A DNA stretch of 64,000 nucleotides, taken from NCBI RefSeq assembly GCF_932274485.2, contig NC_065882.2, positions 27,546,890 to 27,610,889 on the forward strand. The letters are read 5' to 3'. Under the pieces are notes generated by a model. That model made no database searches. It was not told the origin of the DNA and saw only the letters and a program-made list of their open reading frames with translations. This DNA comes from Patella vulgata (lineage: Eukaryota > Mollusca > Gastropoda > Patellidae). Position 1 is the first letter of the stretch. Every line of letters starts with the position of its first letter. Positions 42,801 to 51,488 of the stretch are shown here, piece after piece. Both the position numbers and the translations under genes were made by a program.

Positions 42801-45681
42801 GTTTTAATCATGTGGTTACTGTTTCTAGCCATTGGGGGTTCTTTTACATAAAAGTTAATGTGGCCACGGGTGGGCCCGAGGTTTTTCGTCCGACCCAAAG
42901 ACTAGATACACTTTCAGTGTCCGCTCTATGGGCCCCCTCAGACAAATGAAAACTTAAAAGGCTATTTATCAGCCCACGCCGGAATTCTAACCCAGTCGGC
43001 AATCCAGTGCCCTGGCAGCCCCAGTACTAGCCACCGGGTCCGCCCTTCGTCAACGACGCTAGAATGTTACCAATAACAAGATTAGTCTCAGATATTAGTT
43101 TAATAAGTAATCTGTTTAAAATACAAAAACTGCAGATTTTTCTGAATCGATGGATAACGTGAGTTTAATTTCTACTGGTGGGTTTCTAATTTTCATTTTG
43201 ATATAAACGTACAACAAATTTTTGTTAGTCACGTTAAATTACCCAGGTGAGATACCAGGTGTTCACAGCAATGTATTGGAAACATGTACGGTTTATCAGA
43301 CGGTTTATCAATATATACTATTCAAAAAAAGTAGGGGATATTTGATTTTGGGGGCATAATACTAAAATATGCAAATGACTACGAAAAAAGTCACTATAGA
43401 ACCTAACAGAAGAAACATTTCCAGTTACATGTGACGCCCAAACGCACCAATAGCTACCGCATGGAATGCATGTGATGCTTGGGATCATCATGGGGGTCCA
43501 ACCCAAGATTTGCACGACTCTGACTTTGAATGTTACAGTCATTGTGGCATTGAATTCCAGGGTGGAAACATCAGTTTAATTATTTTAGTGACCAGAAATC
43601 AAATTTTGATATGCGTCGGCTAACCCAAAATGAAAGGTTACGTGCCCTTGGCATGCTACAGATCGGCACAACACAGGCGGTTGTGGCGCGGACGATGAAT
43701 GTTTCTCAGTCTGTCATAAGCAGGCTATGGTCCAGATACCGTGATACACAATCTGTACAGGACAGACCACGCTCAGGTCGACCAAGGGCGACAACTCAAG
43801 CCCAGGATCGATTTATCCGTACCTTGGCCTTGAGAAATCGTGTCATCACAGCAAATCAGATCAGCGCTCGTCTTCAAACAGACACTGGTGTGAGAGTGAG
43901 TGGCCAGACGATTCGGAATCGACTGCATAGGAGTCACCTTCGCGCCCGACGTCCTCGCGTGATCCCTTGTTTGAGAGATCATCACATTCAGGCAAGACGT
44001 CGTTGGTGTAGGGATCGTCAACACTGGGATAATCGACGCTGGAGCAATGTGATGTTTTCAGATGAGTCAAGGTTCACTGTTGATTTTTTGGACAGACGTA
44101 GGAGGGTGTGGCGTCGTCGAAACGTGCGCTTCCAAGACGTTAACGTCATCAGACATGATCGATTTGGGGGTGGTTCTGTTATGGTGTGGGGAGGCATCAC
44201 TGTTGCTGGAAGAACGGCTTTACATGTTGTTGCAGGGCGTGTTACAGGCCAGTACTACCGGGACAACATCTTGGCAGTCCATGTTGTGCCGTTCGCACGA
44301 CGTCATGGCCGCCGTTTCATCTTCCAGGATGACAACGCAAGATGTCACAGGGCCAGGATCGTTACAGGTTACCTCCAACAACAGAACATCACCACATTAC
44401 CTTGGCCAGCACTGAGTCCCGACCTCTCCCCCATCGAGCATGTCTGGGACATGCTTGGACAGAGGTTACGTCAGCGTCAACAACGTCCTGCCAATGTCCA
44501 AGAACTTGCTGCTGCGTTGCAACAGGAATGGGACAATCTGGACCAAAATGACCTTAGACGTCTCATTAGGAGTATGCCACGTCGGATCAATGCTTGTTTG
44601 GCAAACAGAGGAGGATTTACCCGTTACTGACTTGGTTGTGATGCTGTGGTAACTTTGCTGTTTGACCCCGGGTATCATTTTACCCTTATAATGGCCAGTC
44701 TGTGCCTTACTTAGTCTAACGATCATTTGGAATAAATCGATGAATGTGAACTTCATTTCATTTTGTCATTTGTTTCTTCGTCAGTTTCATTAGGTGACTT
44801 TAATAACAATTAAAAAATCAAATATCCCCTACTTGTTTTGAATAGTATATATATATATATATATATAGATGGTCCGTGTCTATAATGGGGGCATTTTGGC
44901 CAGATATAGACATATATATATACCCCCCCCCCCCCAAATGTTTGTGAGTATATTTACCTTTAAATTGTTCAATTATTGGTAGTTTTGAAGTCGACTAACC
45001 ATAATAATTTGAATATACAAAAAAACCCAATATATTGTGAGTATATTTACCTTTAAATTGTTCAATTATTGGTAGTTTTCAAGTCGACTAACCATAATTA
45101 TTTGAATAGTCAAATAATTCAAAGGAACGACTATCGTAGATGTGTTTCAATTTGGGATATATTAAAACTATGGCGAATAGCCCCAGCACTAACTGATATG
45201 GAATAGACCAGCTTTACTTTCTTTGTATAAGCTTTGTATTAGGAACTTCTTACATTCTGTAATTTAGCGACTGACTACCATAACATTAAACGTAATCAGG
45301 TAATGTGTACTGAATTCCTTATCCCGAGATCAAGAAGATTTTAACAATACAGCTATTCTCACAACAATACATTGTTTAATTTGAACATTGGCGTAAAGTT
45401 GACCAGTTAACATTGGGTCCACATCGTAATAAAAGGATGGCGGAAACATGGTAATTAATTCATGGAGATCATAAAAGCTAATTAATACCTGTGTTGTTTG
45501 TCAGACACTTCCAGATTTTCTCTCCATCAGGTTTAGTATCAAGAAAACAATATTGCCATAGTCCAAACACTAATAACTGACCACTAATTGACCACGATGT
45601 TGTTGCCAAGGCCACTAAATAGCCAGCCGCTGCCAACAATAGTAGAACTAGGGAAATGGCGAATTGGCCAGAATGGTTCAT
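27609..45681 (-). CDS. Claudin/PMP22-like four-helix membrane protein (whole gene)
   Basis: Three coding exons on the minus strand join in phase 1 to a 185-residue protein. Predicted helices are at about 8-27, 72-92, 101-125 and 152-174. The first extracellular loop has W30, G40-L41-W42, C45 and C59, the W-GLW-C-C signature of the claudin/PMP22/EMP superfamily. This size fits the family (about 160-230). Invertebrate members act in septate junctions or as general membrane-organising tetraspans; the exact role here is unknown. The C terminus (EELNV) ends in a hydrophobic residue like a PDZ ligand, a weak hint. The first coding intron is about 15.2 kb and holds a LINE, two Tc1-like elements and a Mutator-like element. 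Confidence 0.9.
27830..28077. other. Claudin-like intron 2, proximal part
   Basis: No feature recognised; AT-rich. Confidence 0.4.
28078..29140 (+). repeat. Repeat family B: about 300-bp units, 3.5 copies
   Basis: The marker CATATCGGAACGTAAC with GAATTATGGCCCTTGA returns at about 28115, 28412, 28731 and (altered) 29020; between them lie CTCTAGAGGTCACAATTTT and AAGATCTTGGTTCCTTTCG blocks. The left edge has GACGTATATTGTCGTCGC and the right edge GGGCGTATCCTGTCTGGCAG. The same edges occur at 46225 and 46690, so this is a discrete dispersed element with internal tandem structure. No coding frame. Confidence 0.85.
29141..30144. other. Claudin-like intron 2, distal part
   Basis: No recognised repeat or gene; poly-T at 29265-29276. 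Confidence 0.4.
30145..30294 (-). CDS. Claudin-like exon 2: second and third helices
   Basis: Residues 65-114, symmetrical phase 1-1, 50 codons. Acceptor TTTTTGTTCTTCAG, donor GTAACA. SILAVMCYFVAFLLYVASVL is helix 2; after PSLHRCRP comes the start of helix 3. The acceptor lies only 90 bp from the end of the Mutator-like element. Confidence 0.9.
30385..32507. mobile_element. Mutator/foldback-like element with minisatellite TIRs
   Basis: Inverted repeats of about 200-245 bp (30385-30590 and 32262-32507) both consist of tandem ACCGGAAAACA-type motifs followed by a unique block (GGTAACCCGGAGCCTGG...GATGAAGGAAGGTCAAG...GATGTTCGTTTTACAAAT). A 10-bp target duplication TAGTTGTCGC flanks it exactly (30375-30384 and 32508-32517). 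The right arm has about 45 bp more of the tandem motif. An extra inverted piece of the unique block lies at 30845-30900. The interior has no transposase. Long TIRs with a 9-10 bp duplication fit the Mutator superfamily or foldback elements; the superfamily is inference. Confidence 0.88.
32758..34366 (-). mobile_element. Tc1-like transposon, decayed
   Basis: Inverted repeats share GCCAAATTAAAAACTTGACA at both ends (32763 onward and, inverted, 34338-34360), with TA target sites at 32756-32757 and 34367-34368. Total about 1.6 kb, the usual Tc1 size. It lies in the claudin-like intron 1, same strand. It differs in TIR and sequence from the Tc1-like family at 43.3 kb. Confidence 0.9.
32960..34075 (-). 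pseudogene. Tc1-like transposase pseudogene
   Basis: From 34075 downward the frame begins MPRLSNVERLRAIGRL with a helix-turn-helix (VARAFNCSHQTIINL). A 115-bp tandem duplication (33684-33798 / 33799-33913) disrupts the middle and, not being a multiple of three, shifts the frame. The next open stretch (33621-33217) holds VVFSDESRF and RFGGGSVMVWG of the DDE core; the second-aspartate region is eroded to YQQNKLDP where QDNARPH is expected. The C-terminal part with DLNPIEHIWDELG and LRSMRKRC reads in another frame. Not functional. Confidence 0.88.
34650..34753 (-). mobile_element. Tc1-type MITE, left half (split by LINE)
   Basis: TA site, then TACGCTTAAAAAAAGTAGGG and AAACTGCGGAAATGCACTGC, identical in layout to the MITEs at 50770, 53762 and 61733; interrupted at TAACAGGCCA by the LINE, resumes at 40301. 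Confidence 0.88.
34754..35161 (+). pseudogene. LINE ORF1, C-terminal part (FP25-like)
   Basis: Open for about 135 codons to TGA at 35161. IFINEALTRKRAALYKRCRD, then KNCWTYDGRVYIRP, matches the domain shared by baculovirus FP proteins and ORF1 proteins of many non-LTR elements, thought to bind RNA or single-stranded DNA. The N-terminal half is lost to 5' truncation; no start of its own is present. Confidence 0.75.
35308..35592 (-). mobile_element. MITE family C, copy inside the LINE
   Basis: Inverted relative to the copy at 24.3 kb: ACATCCATTGCAAGAGCTAA at the left and CATAATGTATCT at the right, TTAA flanks at 35304-35307 and 35593-35596. It lies between ORF1 and ORF2. Confidence 0.82.
35597..36588. 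other. LINE inter-ORF region of uncertain origin
   Basis: About 1 kb between the MITE and the first ORF2-like codons; much longer than normal inter-ORF spacers. Bases 36503-36530 hold CGACGTTTCGAC followed by CTTATCGTTATCAA, a motif often seen at Penelope-like ends and matched at 63341-63380, so part of this may be another insertion. No protein of its own recognised. Confidence 0.4.
36589..39875 (+). pseudogene. LINE ORF2: endonuclease and reverse transcriptase
   Basis: The N-terminal part has a hydrophobic run (LLSTVLALLALRS) and the 2A-like motif GDVHKNPGP (36703-36729). Then APE-type endonuclease: YHLNARSIR, FTETHLD, ILFDLNDD (expected GDFND, eroded), SDHKGV near 37350. Reverse transcriptase: NYRPISLLSSLSKLLEK near 38240, FCDISKAFDRV, GVPQGSVLGP near 38620, FADDT near 38710. 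C-terminal knuckle CSCGKFIENAEHYFLQC near 39660. The frame changes about four times, and an in-frame TGA stands where CGA (TIRDWELL) is expected near 39440, a CpG-type decay. Inactive, moderately old. Confidence 0.88.
40301..40832 (-). mobile_element. Tc1-type MITE, right half (split by LINE)
   Basis: Continues the element begun at 34650. On the minus strand it encodes the C-terminal tail of a Tc1-like transposase (LQELAVALQEEWVRLPQ, LIRSMPRRIAECL), showing that the MITE is a deletion derivative of a full transposon. The far TIR is missing; similarity stops near CTGTGAACAT. Confidence 0.85.
40833..42809. other. Intronic, no feature recognised
   Basis: AT-rich sequence of claudin-like intron 1 with no coding or clear repeat signal; a short palindromic CAAGGGCCCTGTGG lies near 41047. 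Confidence 0.4.
42810..43045 (-). repeat. SINE family A, strongly diverged
   Basis: GATTAACGCCTCAAC, GGGGGTTCTTTTACAT, GTGGGCCCGAGGTTTTTCGT and a B-box-like GGAATTCTAACCC near 42980 follow the order of SINE-A on the minus strand. Old copy. Confidence 0.6.
43316..44847 (+). mobile_element. Tc1-like transposon, structurally complete
   Basis: 34-bp terminal inverted repeats beginning TACTATTCAAAA and including AGTAGGGGATATTTGATTTT, with one mismatch between ends; TA target duplication at 43314-43315 and 44848-44849. 1,532 bp with one long uninterrupted transposase frame. The outer 20-odd bases of the TIR are shared with the MITEs at 34650/40301, 50770, 53762 and 61733. Confidence 0.95.
43611..44630 (+). 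CDS. Tc1-like transposase, DD34E, uninterrupted
   Basis: 339 residues, normal length. N-terminal helix-turn-helix pair (VVARTMNVSQSVISRLW, then IRNRLHRSHLRARRP) with an AT-hook-like SGRPR at 55-59. Catalytic triad D151 (FSDESRF), D241 (FQDDNARCH) and E276 (DLSPIEHVW), with 34 residues between the last two, the Tc1 spacing. The glycine-rich RFGGGSVMVWGG box is present. It catalyses cut-and-paste at TA sites in the nucleus. No stop, shift or missing catalytic residue seen, so this copy is young or conserved. Confidence 0.95.
   Translation: MRRLTQNERLRALGMLQIGTTQAVVARTMNVSQSVISRLWSRYRDTQSVQDRPRSGRPRATTQAQDRFIRTLALRNRVITANQISARLQTDTGVRVSGQTIRNRLHRSHLRARRPRVIPCLRDHHIQARRRWCRDRQHWDNRRWSNVMFSDESRFTVDFLDRRRRVWRRRNVRFQDVNVIRHDRFGGGSVMVWGGITVAGRTALHVVAGRVTGQYYRDNILAVHVVPFARRHGRRFIFQDDNARCHRARIVTGYLQQQNITTLPWPALSPDLSPIEHVWDMLGQRLRQRQQRPANVQELAAALQQEWDNLDQNDLRRLIRSMPRRINACLANRGGFTRY
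44848..45140. repeat. (TA)n, poly-C and 93-bp tandem duplication
   Basis: (AT)n at 44846-44866 and poly-C at 44923-44935, then two units of 93 bp (from GTGAGTATATTTACC at 44944 and 45037) differing at a few sites. Confidence 0.8.
45489..45681 (-). CDS. Claudin-like exon 1: first helix and W-GLW-C-C loop
   Basis: Residues 1-64; helix 1 AISLVLLLLAAAGYLVALAT; the loop carries W30, GLW and two cysteines. Donor GTATTA after AACAACACAG, phase 1. Just 5' (minus strand) an acceptor TTTTAAATTTCAG ends at 45714, so a non-coding first exon must lie upstream. A minimal start-stop uORF, ATGTAG, precedes the true ATG (45698-45703), possibly damping translation. Confidence 0.9.
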
Positions 45682-45714
45682 GATGACCGTCTCTAGGCTA
45701 CATGATGATCAGTC

Positions 45715-46219
45715 TGAAATTTAAAAAGAAATGGAATTTTAATAGCGTTTACATGGTAAAGTATGGTATCCTTTGAAACCTTATTGTTGAATGTACCCAC
45801 AAACTGCCACCAGGACCTATCTAACCTTATTTACCCTCATCAAACGCCATATATAATGTTACAGTTAACGTTTTAGCTCGGAAGAATTGGTGGTCAGATT
45901 CTAAAATCGTTTAAAAAAATTTATTTATCAAGGATTGGAGTTTTGTCTCACGAGTTATACCCATAAATTCATAAGAAGTTTTATTGCCCAAAATTAATAT
46001 TGGTATTTGACCATCTATATTTGGATGTGAATCTGAATTTAAGACCAATGATCTGACTTGTAAAAAATGAATTTCAATACTTCAATGTCCTACGTTTGTC
46101 ACAAAGGACAAATTGAAATAGTAGGACGTTAAACCCAATCCAAGTCAGTTAAAGTTGTTCAACCTATATAGGCTGTACTGTACATTTACATACAGATCTT
46201 TGAAATCCAATTATAATAG
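45715..46219. other. Upstream of claudin-like coding exon 1
   Basis: 5' UTR intron sequence by inference. Contains only a SINE-A tail scrap (AGTAGGACGTTAAACCC, 46118-46136). No promoter motif identified. Confidence 0.4.
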
Positions 46220-46712
46220 TGTTCAGATTTTCATGTGGACGTATATTGTCGTCGCACCTGTCCGTCCGGACGTCCGTCTGTCCAAATTTTGTTTGTGGAC
46301 ACTCTACAGGTCATATTTTTTTATTCAATTTTGACAAAACTTAAAATATTGGTCTATCTCCAAAAGATATCGGTTCCTTTCAATGTTGGCCTATATCGGA
46401 CCATAACTTCATAGATTATGGCCCCTGATTTTACGAAAAATCACGTTTTTAGTTTGTGGACACTCTAGAGGTCTCAATTTTCATCTGATTTTGATTAAAC
46501 TTGAAACCCAAAAATCTCGGTTCCTGAATTATGACCCCTGATTGTACGAAAAATCGCGTATTTAGCTTGTGGTCCCTCTAGAGGTCACAATTATTATCCG
46601 ATTTAAATGAACTTGAAATACATGTTTCAAAGATCTTGGTTCCCTTTATCTTGTTCTCTATCCATCTCTTGCAAAATGTAGGCGTATCTTGCCTGGCAGC
46701 CGCGGGTTGCTT
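46220..46712 (+). repeat. Repeat family B, second copy
   Basis: Same edges as at 28.1-29.1 kb (GTGGACGTATATTGTCGTCG and GGCGTATCTTGCCTGGCAGC) but only about 1.5 internal units. Starts with a short CCGTCCGGACGTCCGTC run. Confidence 0.8.
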
Positions 46713-47953
46713 TTACTGACCATAGGGGCAAACGCACAGAACCAGGATTTGTGTTGTTCCAATAGTATAAGCTATAAAACGTATAAATGTTTTTTACTTA
46801 AAAGAAGGTTTTGACATTTACATCTGACATGACATGATTTGAGTTAATCAAATGTTGACAAGATGTCACCAACTGAACTCATTCAAAATTTCTAGTCTAA
46901 ACTATACTGTAATTGTCTTTCATTGATGTTGGTATATTTAAAAAGGAGGACACGAATATCACTCAACGTTAACTTAAAAAAAAGTGATGTAATTGCCGGG
47001 ATACGGCAAGCTTGAAACCCATCACAAAAAGTTGAGACAATACTCAGTTTCAGAAGAAACCTTAAACAGTGTGTTCAATTATGTATCTGAAGCAAGTATA
47101 TAAGTATACAGCCCCAATACGTTTTCAAGACACTTTCAAGCTATATCTGATGAAACGCATATATTACATTATCCTGTATTGTATATTATATTACATGTCC
47201 CTCAACAGACCAATGGTATTAAATCCAACACATAGTACATTGTATGGATGAAACAGGACGCCAACCAAACATTAAACGATTGAATATATTAGAAAGAAAA
47301 GTGTTTCTCATTTGTTTTTATCATTTAGATATGTTATACTTGGGGAATTGATGCCAAGAATATACAACTTTGTTTTATGTAACAACAATCCAGCGACACG
47401 AGGAATTCACCCTAAAACATTGCACTCATAACATAAACTTTGCAGAAAAACTCAGAGATGAACTCATCACAAGAAATCCAACATTTTTACATGACTGAAA
47501 CAACTCGGGGTGAATCTGGTAAGACGTTTTATCAAGACTGTTTTGAAATTGACATGTTTCAATCACGTTATATATTTCCATCTGTCAGTCAAAAATGGCA
47601 CGATATGCGTATAGACCAAAATAATACACCTCGTTTCTTATTAGTATCCTCAGGCTTTGTTTATTATGATAAGCTATACTAAAGATAATATTCCCGAGTT
47701 CGAGTTCATCGTTGAAGTTCCCACCTATCGTCAAAGGCTCATCGTGTTTAAACGTCGTCAAATTACTTACATATTATGGTGCTTTAATCTACTACACGTT
47801 TGTCCAAATTAAAACAGAAAAGGCTGTCAATTGCAACCTCAAAACACTTTTTTACTTAAGAAAAACGAAAATGAAACTCAAATATAGTTTAAACTTACAA
47901 CAATAACAACCTAATTACGTTTTTTTTATCTGTCGCGGTATATTTAACTTTTG
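46713..47953. other. No recognised gene
   Basis: AT-rich. A frame at 47440-47682 stays open for 80 codons but shows no family resemblance and no convincing exon borders. Confidence 0.35.
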
Positions 47954-48426
47954 GAAAGCATTCCCGCGTACACACTGGGCAATTTGATGATGTATTTAGA
48001 TTAAAAACAAATTCAAACTAAATTATCTATCAAAAGTTTACTTCAAACCCCCTTCAAAACATTTCAATTGCAAGAAAACAACCCCGTGATGCAAGAATTT
48101 ATTTGAAGAAACCGTGTTTGTTATGTAACTTGATTGATGAAGAACCCATTCCCCCAGCTTTTGTCTGTCGTTAGCCGCTGTCCATTTACTATTGAAGCCT
48201 AAGAAAATACTTGGATTATCCCCTGTCAACTTCTTTTTCTGCCGTTTAATCGTAGAAACCACTGAACATTGTCCACACAACCGCTAGCCATTCGATCGAC
48301 GCATATATGAAGTACCCCTTACGTCAGTCGCGAAGGTCGACTGCAAATTTCTTTCTTGTAATTTTTAGAGTGTACTTTTCATATATACCATACTTTTATT
48401 GGAAATAACTACCCGGGAATGTATCT
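47954..48426 (+). mobile_element. MITE family D, copy 2
   Basis: CATTCCCGCGTACACACTGG at the left and CATACTTTTATTGGAAATAA then GGGAATGTATCT at the right, followed by TTAA (48427-48430). The middle has diverged from copy 1. Confidence 0.7.
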
Positions 48427-48964
48427 TTAACATATAATTCAAAATAACTACAAACTGGAGCAGACTTAACAAACAATATATATACACAGTTAGCATTCAA
48501 AAGATAAAAAATAACTCAAACAAAAACTACTAAGACAGTTCACTTTAAACAAGCGGATTCTAGCCCCTATTACACTACTACTACTAATAAAAATAAGTTC
48601 CACTTAAAGTAGCTCTATAATGTCAGCAGTGTTATAAGCACAAACTTTTAAAATTACATAATTGATATTTAATGGTGCGTCTGACAGTATCTGCAGGTAA
48701 TCACCCCAATGTTTCCTTGAGTGGTGGTGGTGTGTATGTGTGTTTGGGCCCTTAATATTATGACAGCCAAAATGCTAGCCAGGAATTTCTTCAAGAACTT
48801 CTGAAAACGACCTTTTGATCTAGACAAAACTGTTTAATCTGAAACGAATCGATTTGCGCGATAGGGGATAGTGCTATTTGGGACATCGTACATCTTGATA
48901 CCCGAGTGAGTATATTATGATATACCGTACCAAATTAAATGTGTCATTTCCGATATGCAAGCAG

Positions 48965-49235
48965 TTATGGGTTTAACGTCCTACTAACGAAGACACGGGG
49001 TTACGCCATACAGTGTGCTGTGAGCAGGGCCCTGGCAAAGATACATGGTCAGCGTCATTTTGGCGTATATCTGGGGTAACGGAAGGTTACTTTGCTAAAA
49101 CACAGAAACTGAGATTTAACACAACATAAGACATACCAAATACTTGGACCACTCACAAGCCCTGACAATGAGTGAAAGTTTGCCAGGGCAGCGACTTTAC
49201 GACTTACTCTTATTTTAAACTCCAACTTTCGAGGG
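48965..49235 (-). repeat. SINE family A interrupted by about 150-bp insert
   Basis: The SINE tail and body (GGTTTAACGTCCTACT, CATACAGTGTGCTGTGAG) run to about 49025; the body resumes at about 49178 (GCAGCGACTTTACGACTTAC). The intervening 150 bp are not SINE. Their nature is unknown. Confidence 0.65.
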
Positions 49236-49528
49236 TTGCTTCGCAACTAACATCTAACTACAACCCTATTCTAATCTCCTGATTAATTAACAGTATTAAG
49301 AAAATTATTGAAACGCCAAACAACTATCTGGTTTCTAATTATCTTATATATTTTCATCGTATTATTTAATGGTACTGGCATGCGTCACCGAATCAAATGC
49401 GGGAAAAGTAATAACACACCGAGTGTTTTCGGGTATAACATGAGGAGAAATTGATTCTTGACACTAATTGGCACCCACAACTATAAGATTTTATTTACAT
49501 TTGAGTGCCATGTTTTTCTCGCTTCATG

Positions 49529-49824
49529 GTTAAAGTTACAATAATACCGTAGCCTAGCATATACCTACAGCAATTTATTATAGTCTTAAAAAGAGACATT
49601 CATACTTGCATGGGTTTGACTATCTCTATATTCCACATTATTTTAAAATTACAAAATATCATTTAATAAAGTTAAAGTTAAAGTTACAATAATACCGTAG
49701 CCTAGCATATACCTACAGCAATTTATTATAGTCTTAAAAAGAGACATTCATACTTGCATGGGTTTGACTATCTCTATATTCCACATTATTTTAAAATTAC
49801 AAAATATCATTTAATAAAGAGCGT
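49529..49824 (+). repeat. 148-bp tandem duplication
   Basis: Two almost identical units (49529-49676 and 49677-49824), marked by AATACCGTAGCCTAGC at 49543 and 49691. Recent. A poly-C and (CA)n tract follows (49851-49881). Confidence 0.9.
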
Positions 49825-50049
49825 TGCACAATATTCTAGATTAAATGATACCCCCCCCCCCCCCCACACACACACACACACCACACCAAATACTCGGCGT
49901 CCATCATACCTATTGGTCCAGCAATCAAATAGATCAATCCAAGATCATTACTTCAAGACAAATGATTGATGGTCGTTTAGAGAATTGATGCTTTAGTTTA
50001 AGATATTTATTTAGTACTAGTGTAAAGGTATGTCAAATAAAGAGTATAT

Positions 50050-50195
50050 GAAATGAAATGGGGCCAACGTCCTACTTTTCTGTAGCAACGGAGCTGCCAA
50101 GTTGCTCCAAGCAGTGCGCAAGGGTTCGCAGCGTTTCCTCCTATACTCTTCATTGAATTCCAACTATCAAGGGTTCTTTGACGTGTAGCCAACGT
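50050..50195 (-). repeat. SINE family A, short copy
   Basis: ATGAAATGGGGCCAACGTCC tail side and GAATTCCAACTATCAAGGG body; internal deletion. Confidence 0.65.
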
Positions 50196-50317
50196 GTAAA
50201 CTGGTGCGTATGTTTTTATACTATTAGCATGACTAAACATCGTTTGTTACTTTCTACATTCAATGTCATTCACAACTGATATGAAGCAACAGGGATGAAA
50301 AATACAGTTTATTTTAG

Positions 50318-50530
50318 GGTAAAGATCATTTGGGGAAATGCGGTTACCGCTTCATTTACAAGCCTGTGCATATGTACGGAAATAACTCGTTTTTCATGCC
50401 ATTATCAACATTTTACCCAAAACACACTCGATTCGCACCGATCCACCACATTCGATGGTACAGTTCTGGACTAGACTCAGTTTCCGAAGCGGAAGCAAAA
50501 TATTTTGCTGGATTTTCTAGAATTAGATGA
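50318..50530 (+). CDS. Possible 3'-terminal coding exon, unidentified
   Basis: An open stretch beginning at an acceptor-like TTTATTTTAG (ends 50317) and closed by TGA at 50530. Its base composition is richer in GC than the surroundings and the translation (GYRFIYKPVHMYG, FYPKHTRFAPIHHIRWYSSG, EAEAKYFAGFSRIR) looks protein-like. No family recognised, no partner exon found. It could be chance or a relic. Confidence 0.25.
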   Translation, partial: GKDHLGKCGYRFIYKPVHMYGNNSFFMPLSTFYPKHTRFAPIHHIRWYSSGLDSVSEAEAKYFAGFSRIR

Positions 50531-50769
50531 GCCCAGCGATGCTATTTTATATGTTGTTTAGATAATCGCATTGTGTTCTTATCGACGTTGTAAATTTAAT
50601 TAATTTTGAATAATATCGTATTCAAGCTAACCACACAGATTCGCTAAATTGTCGAAAATCTAACCACCGACATATTCAGAGTAAGATATTTTGTGCCTGC
50701 GCTCGTTAAAGATGCATTATGTAAGATCTAGATCTGCCTAACAGAAGTTCTTTCATTTGACCTCAAATA

Positions 50770-51488
50770 TACTCTTCAAAAAAGTAGGGGATATTGAAAT
50801 GCAAATACCTATGCAGGTTGTGATATGATAAATAGTCATGGACACTTGACATGCTTTGAGAGTATGTTCACAGATGAAGAACTTATCGCCCCAACAGAAC
50901 CACTGAGCTGCACAAGCGATACGCAATAGCGCCATACACGTGGGAGGGGTTCATTGTCAAATTTGACACTTCAAGGAAGGGTTGATGAAAACTGCCGCGT
51001 GCTGGATTATCTATCCATGTTTGCTTTCCTATTGGTTCTTGCATAAGATTTTCTGTTTAGCGTATCTTTGCTTTAGTGTGTTACGTTTAATTTGATCGGG
51101 AGACGTGTTCGTCGACGTCAACGTCAACCGACAACACTGCAAGAATTGGCAATGGCACAGCAAGAGGAGTGGGTCAGATTGCCCCAAATCGTGATTGGAC
51201 GGTTGATTAGGAGCATGCCACGATGAACTGCTGAATGTCTGAGGATTGGTGGAGCCATTACTCATTTTAAAGACAAAAATCAAAAAACGTCCATTTTCAC
51301 TTTTGACGGTGTATCTCTTTGCCAGTGAAATGGGGCCGTCAGATAAGCCGCCCATTATGAACTGTTTATGTTCATGTGTAGGCAATTGACCTGTTATTAA
51401 CATACACTGGTTACCTCTAATAATAACAGCAGTGCATTTCCGCAGTTTTGTATTGTTTCTGAATATCCCCTACTTTTTTTGAAGAGTA
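50770..51488 (+). mobile_element. Tc1-type MITE, full 719-bp copy
   Basis: TACTCTTCAAAAAAGTAGGG at the left and its complement at the right, TA duplications at 50768-50769 and 51489-51490. The centre encodes about 50 residues of transposase C terminus (RQRQPTTLQELAMAQQEEWV) and nothing else, so it depends on an enzyme from elsewhere. A MITE-C stub lies 30 bp upstream (50710-50740). Confidence 0.92.

Noticed and set aside
43773-44200. Minus-strand open frames over the Tc1-like transposase
   Set aside because: Shadows of the real plus-strand transposase gene.
47440-47682. 80-codon open frame as a gene
   Set aside because: No family resemblance, and the only acceptor/donor pair nearby would give a tiny exon; likely chance.
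49028-49189. GCCCTGGCAAA / TTTGCCAGGGC as a TIR pair around the insert in SINE-A
   Set aside because: The right-hand motif is the SINE's own sequence, so the match is not evidence of element ends.
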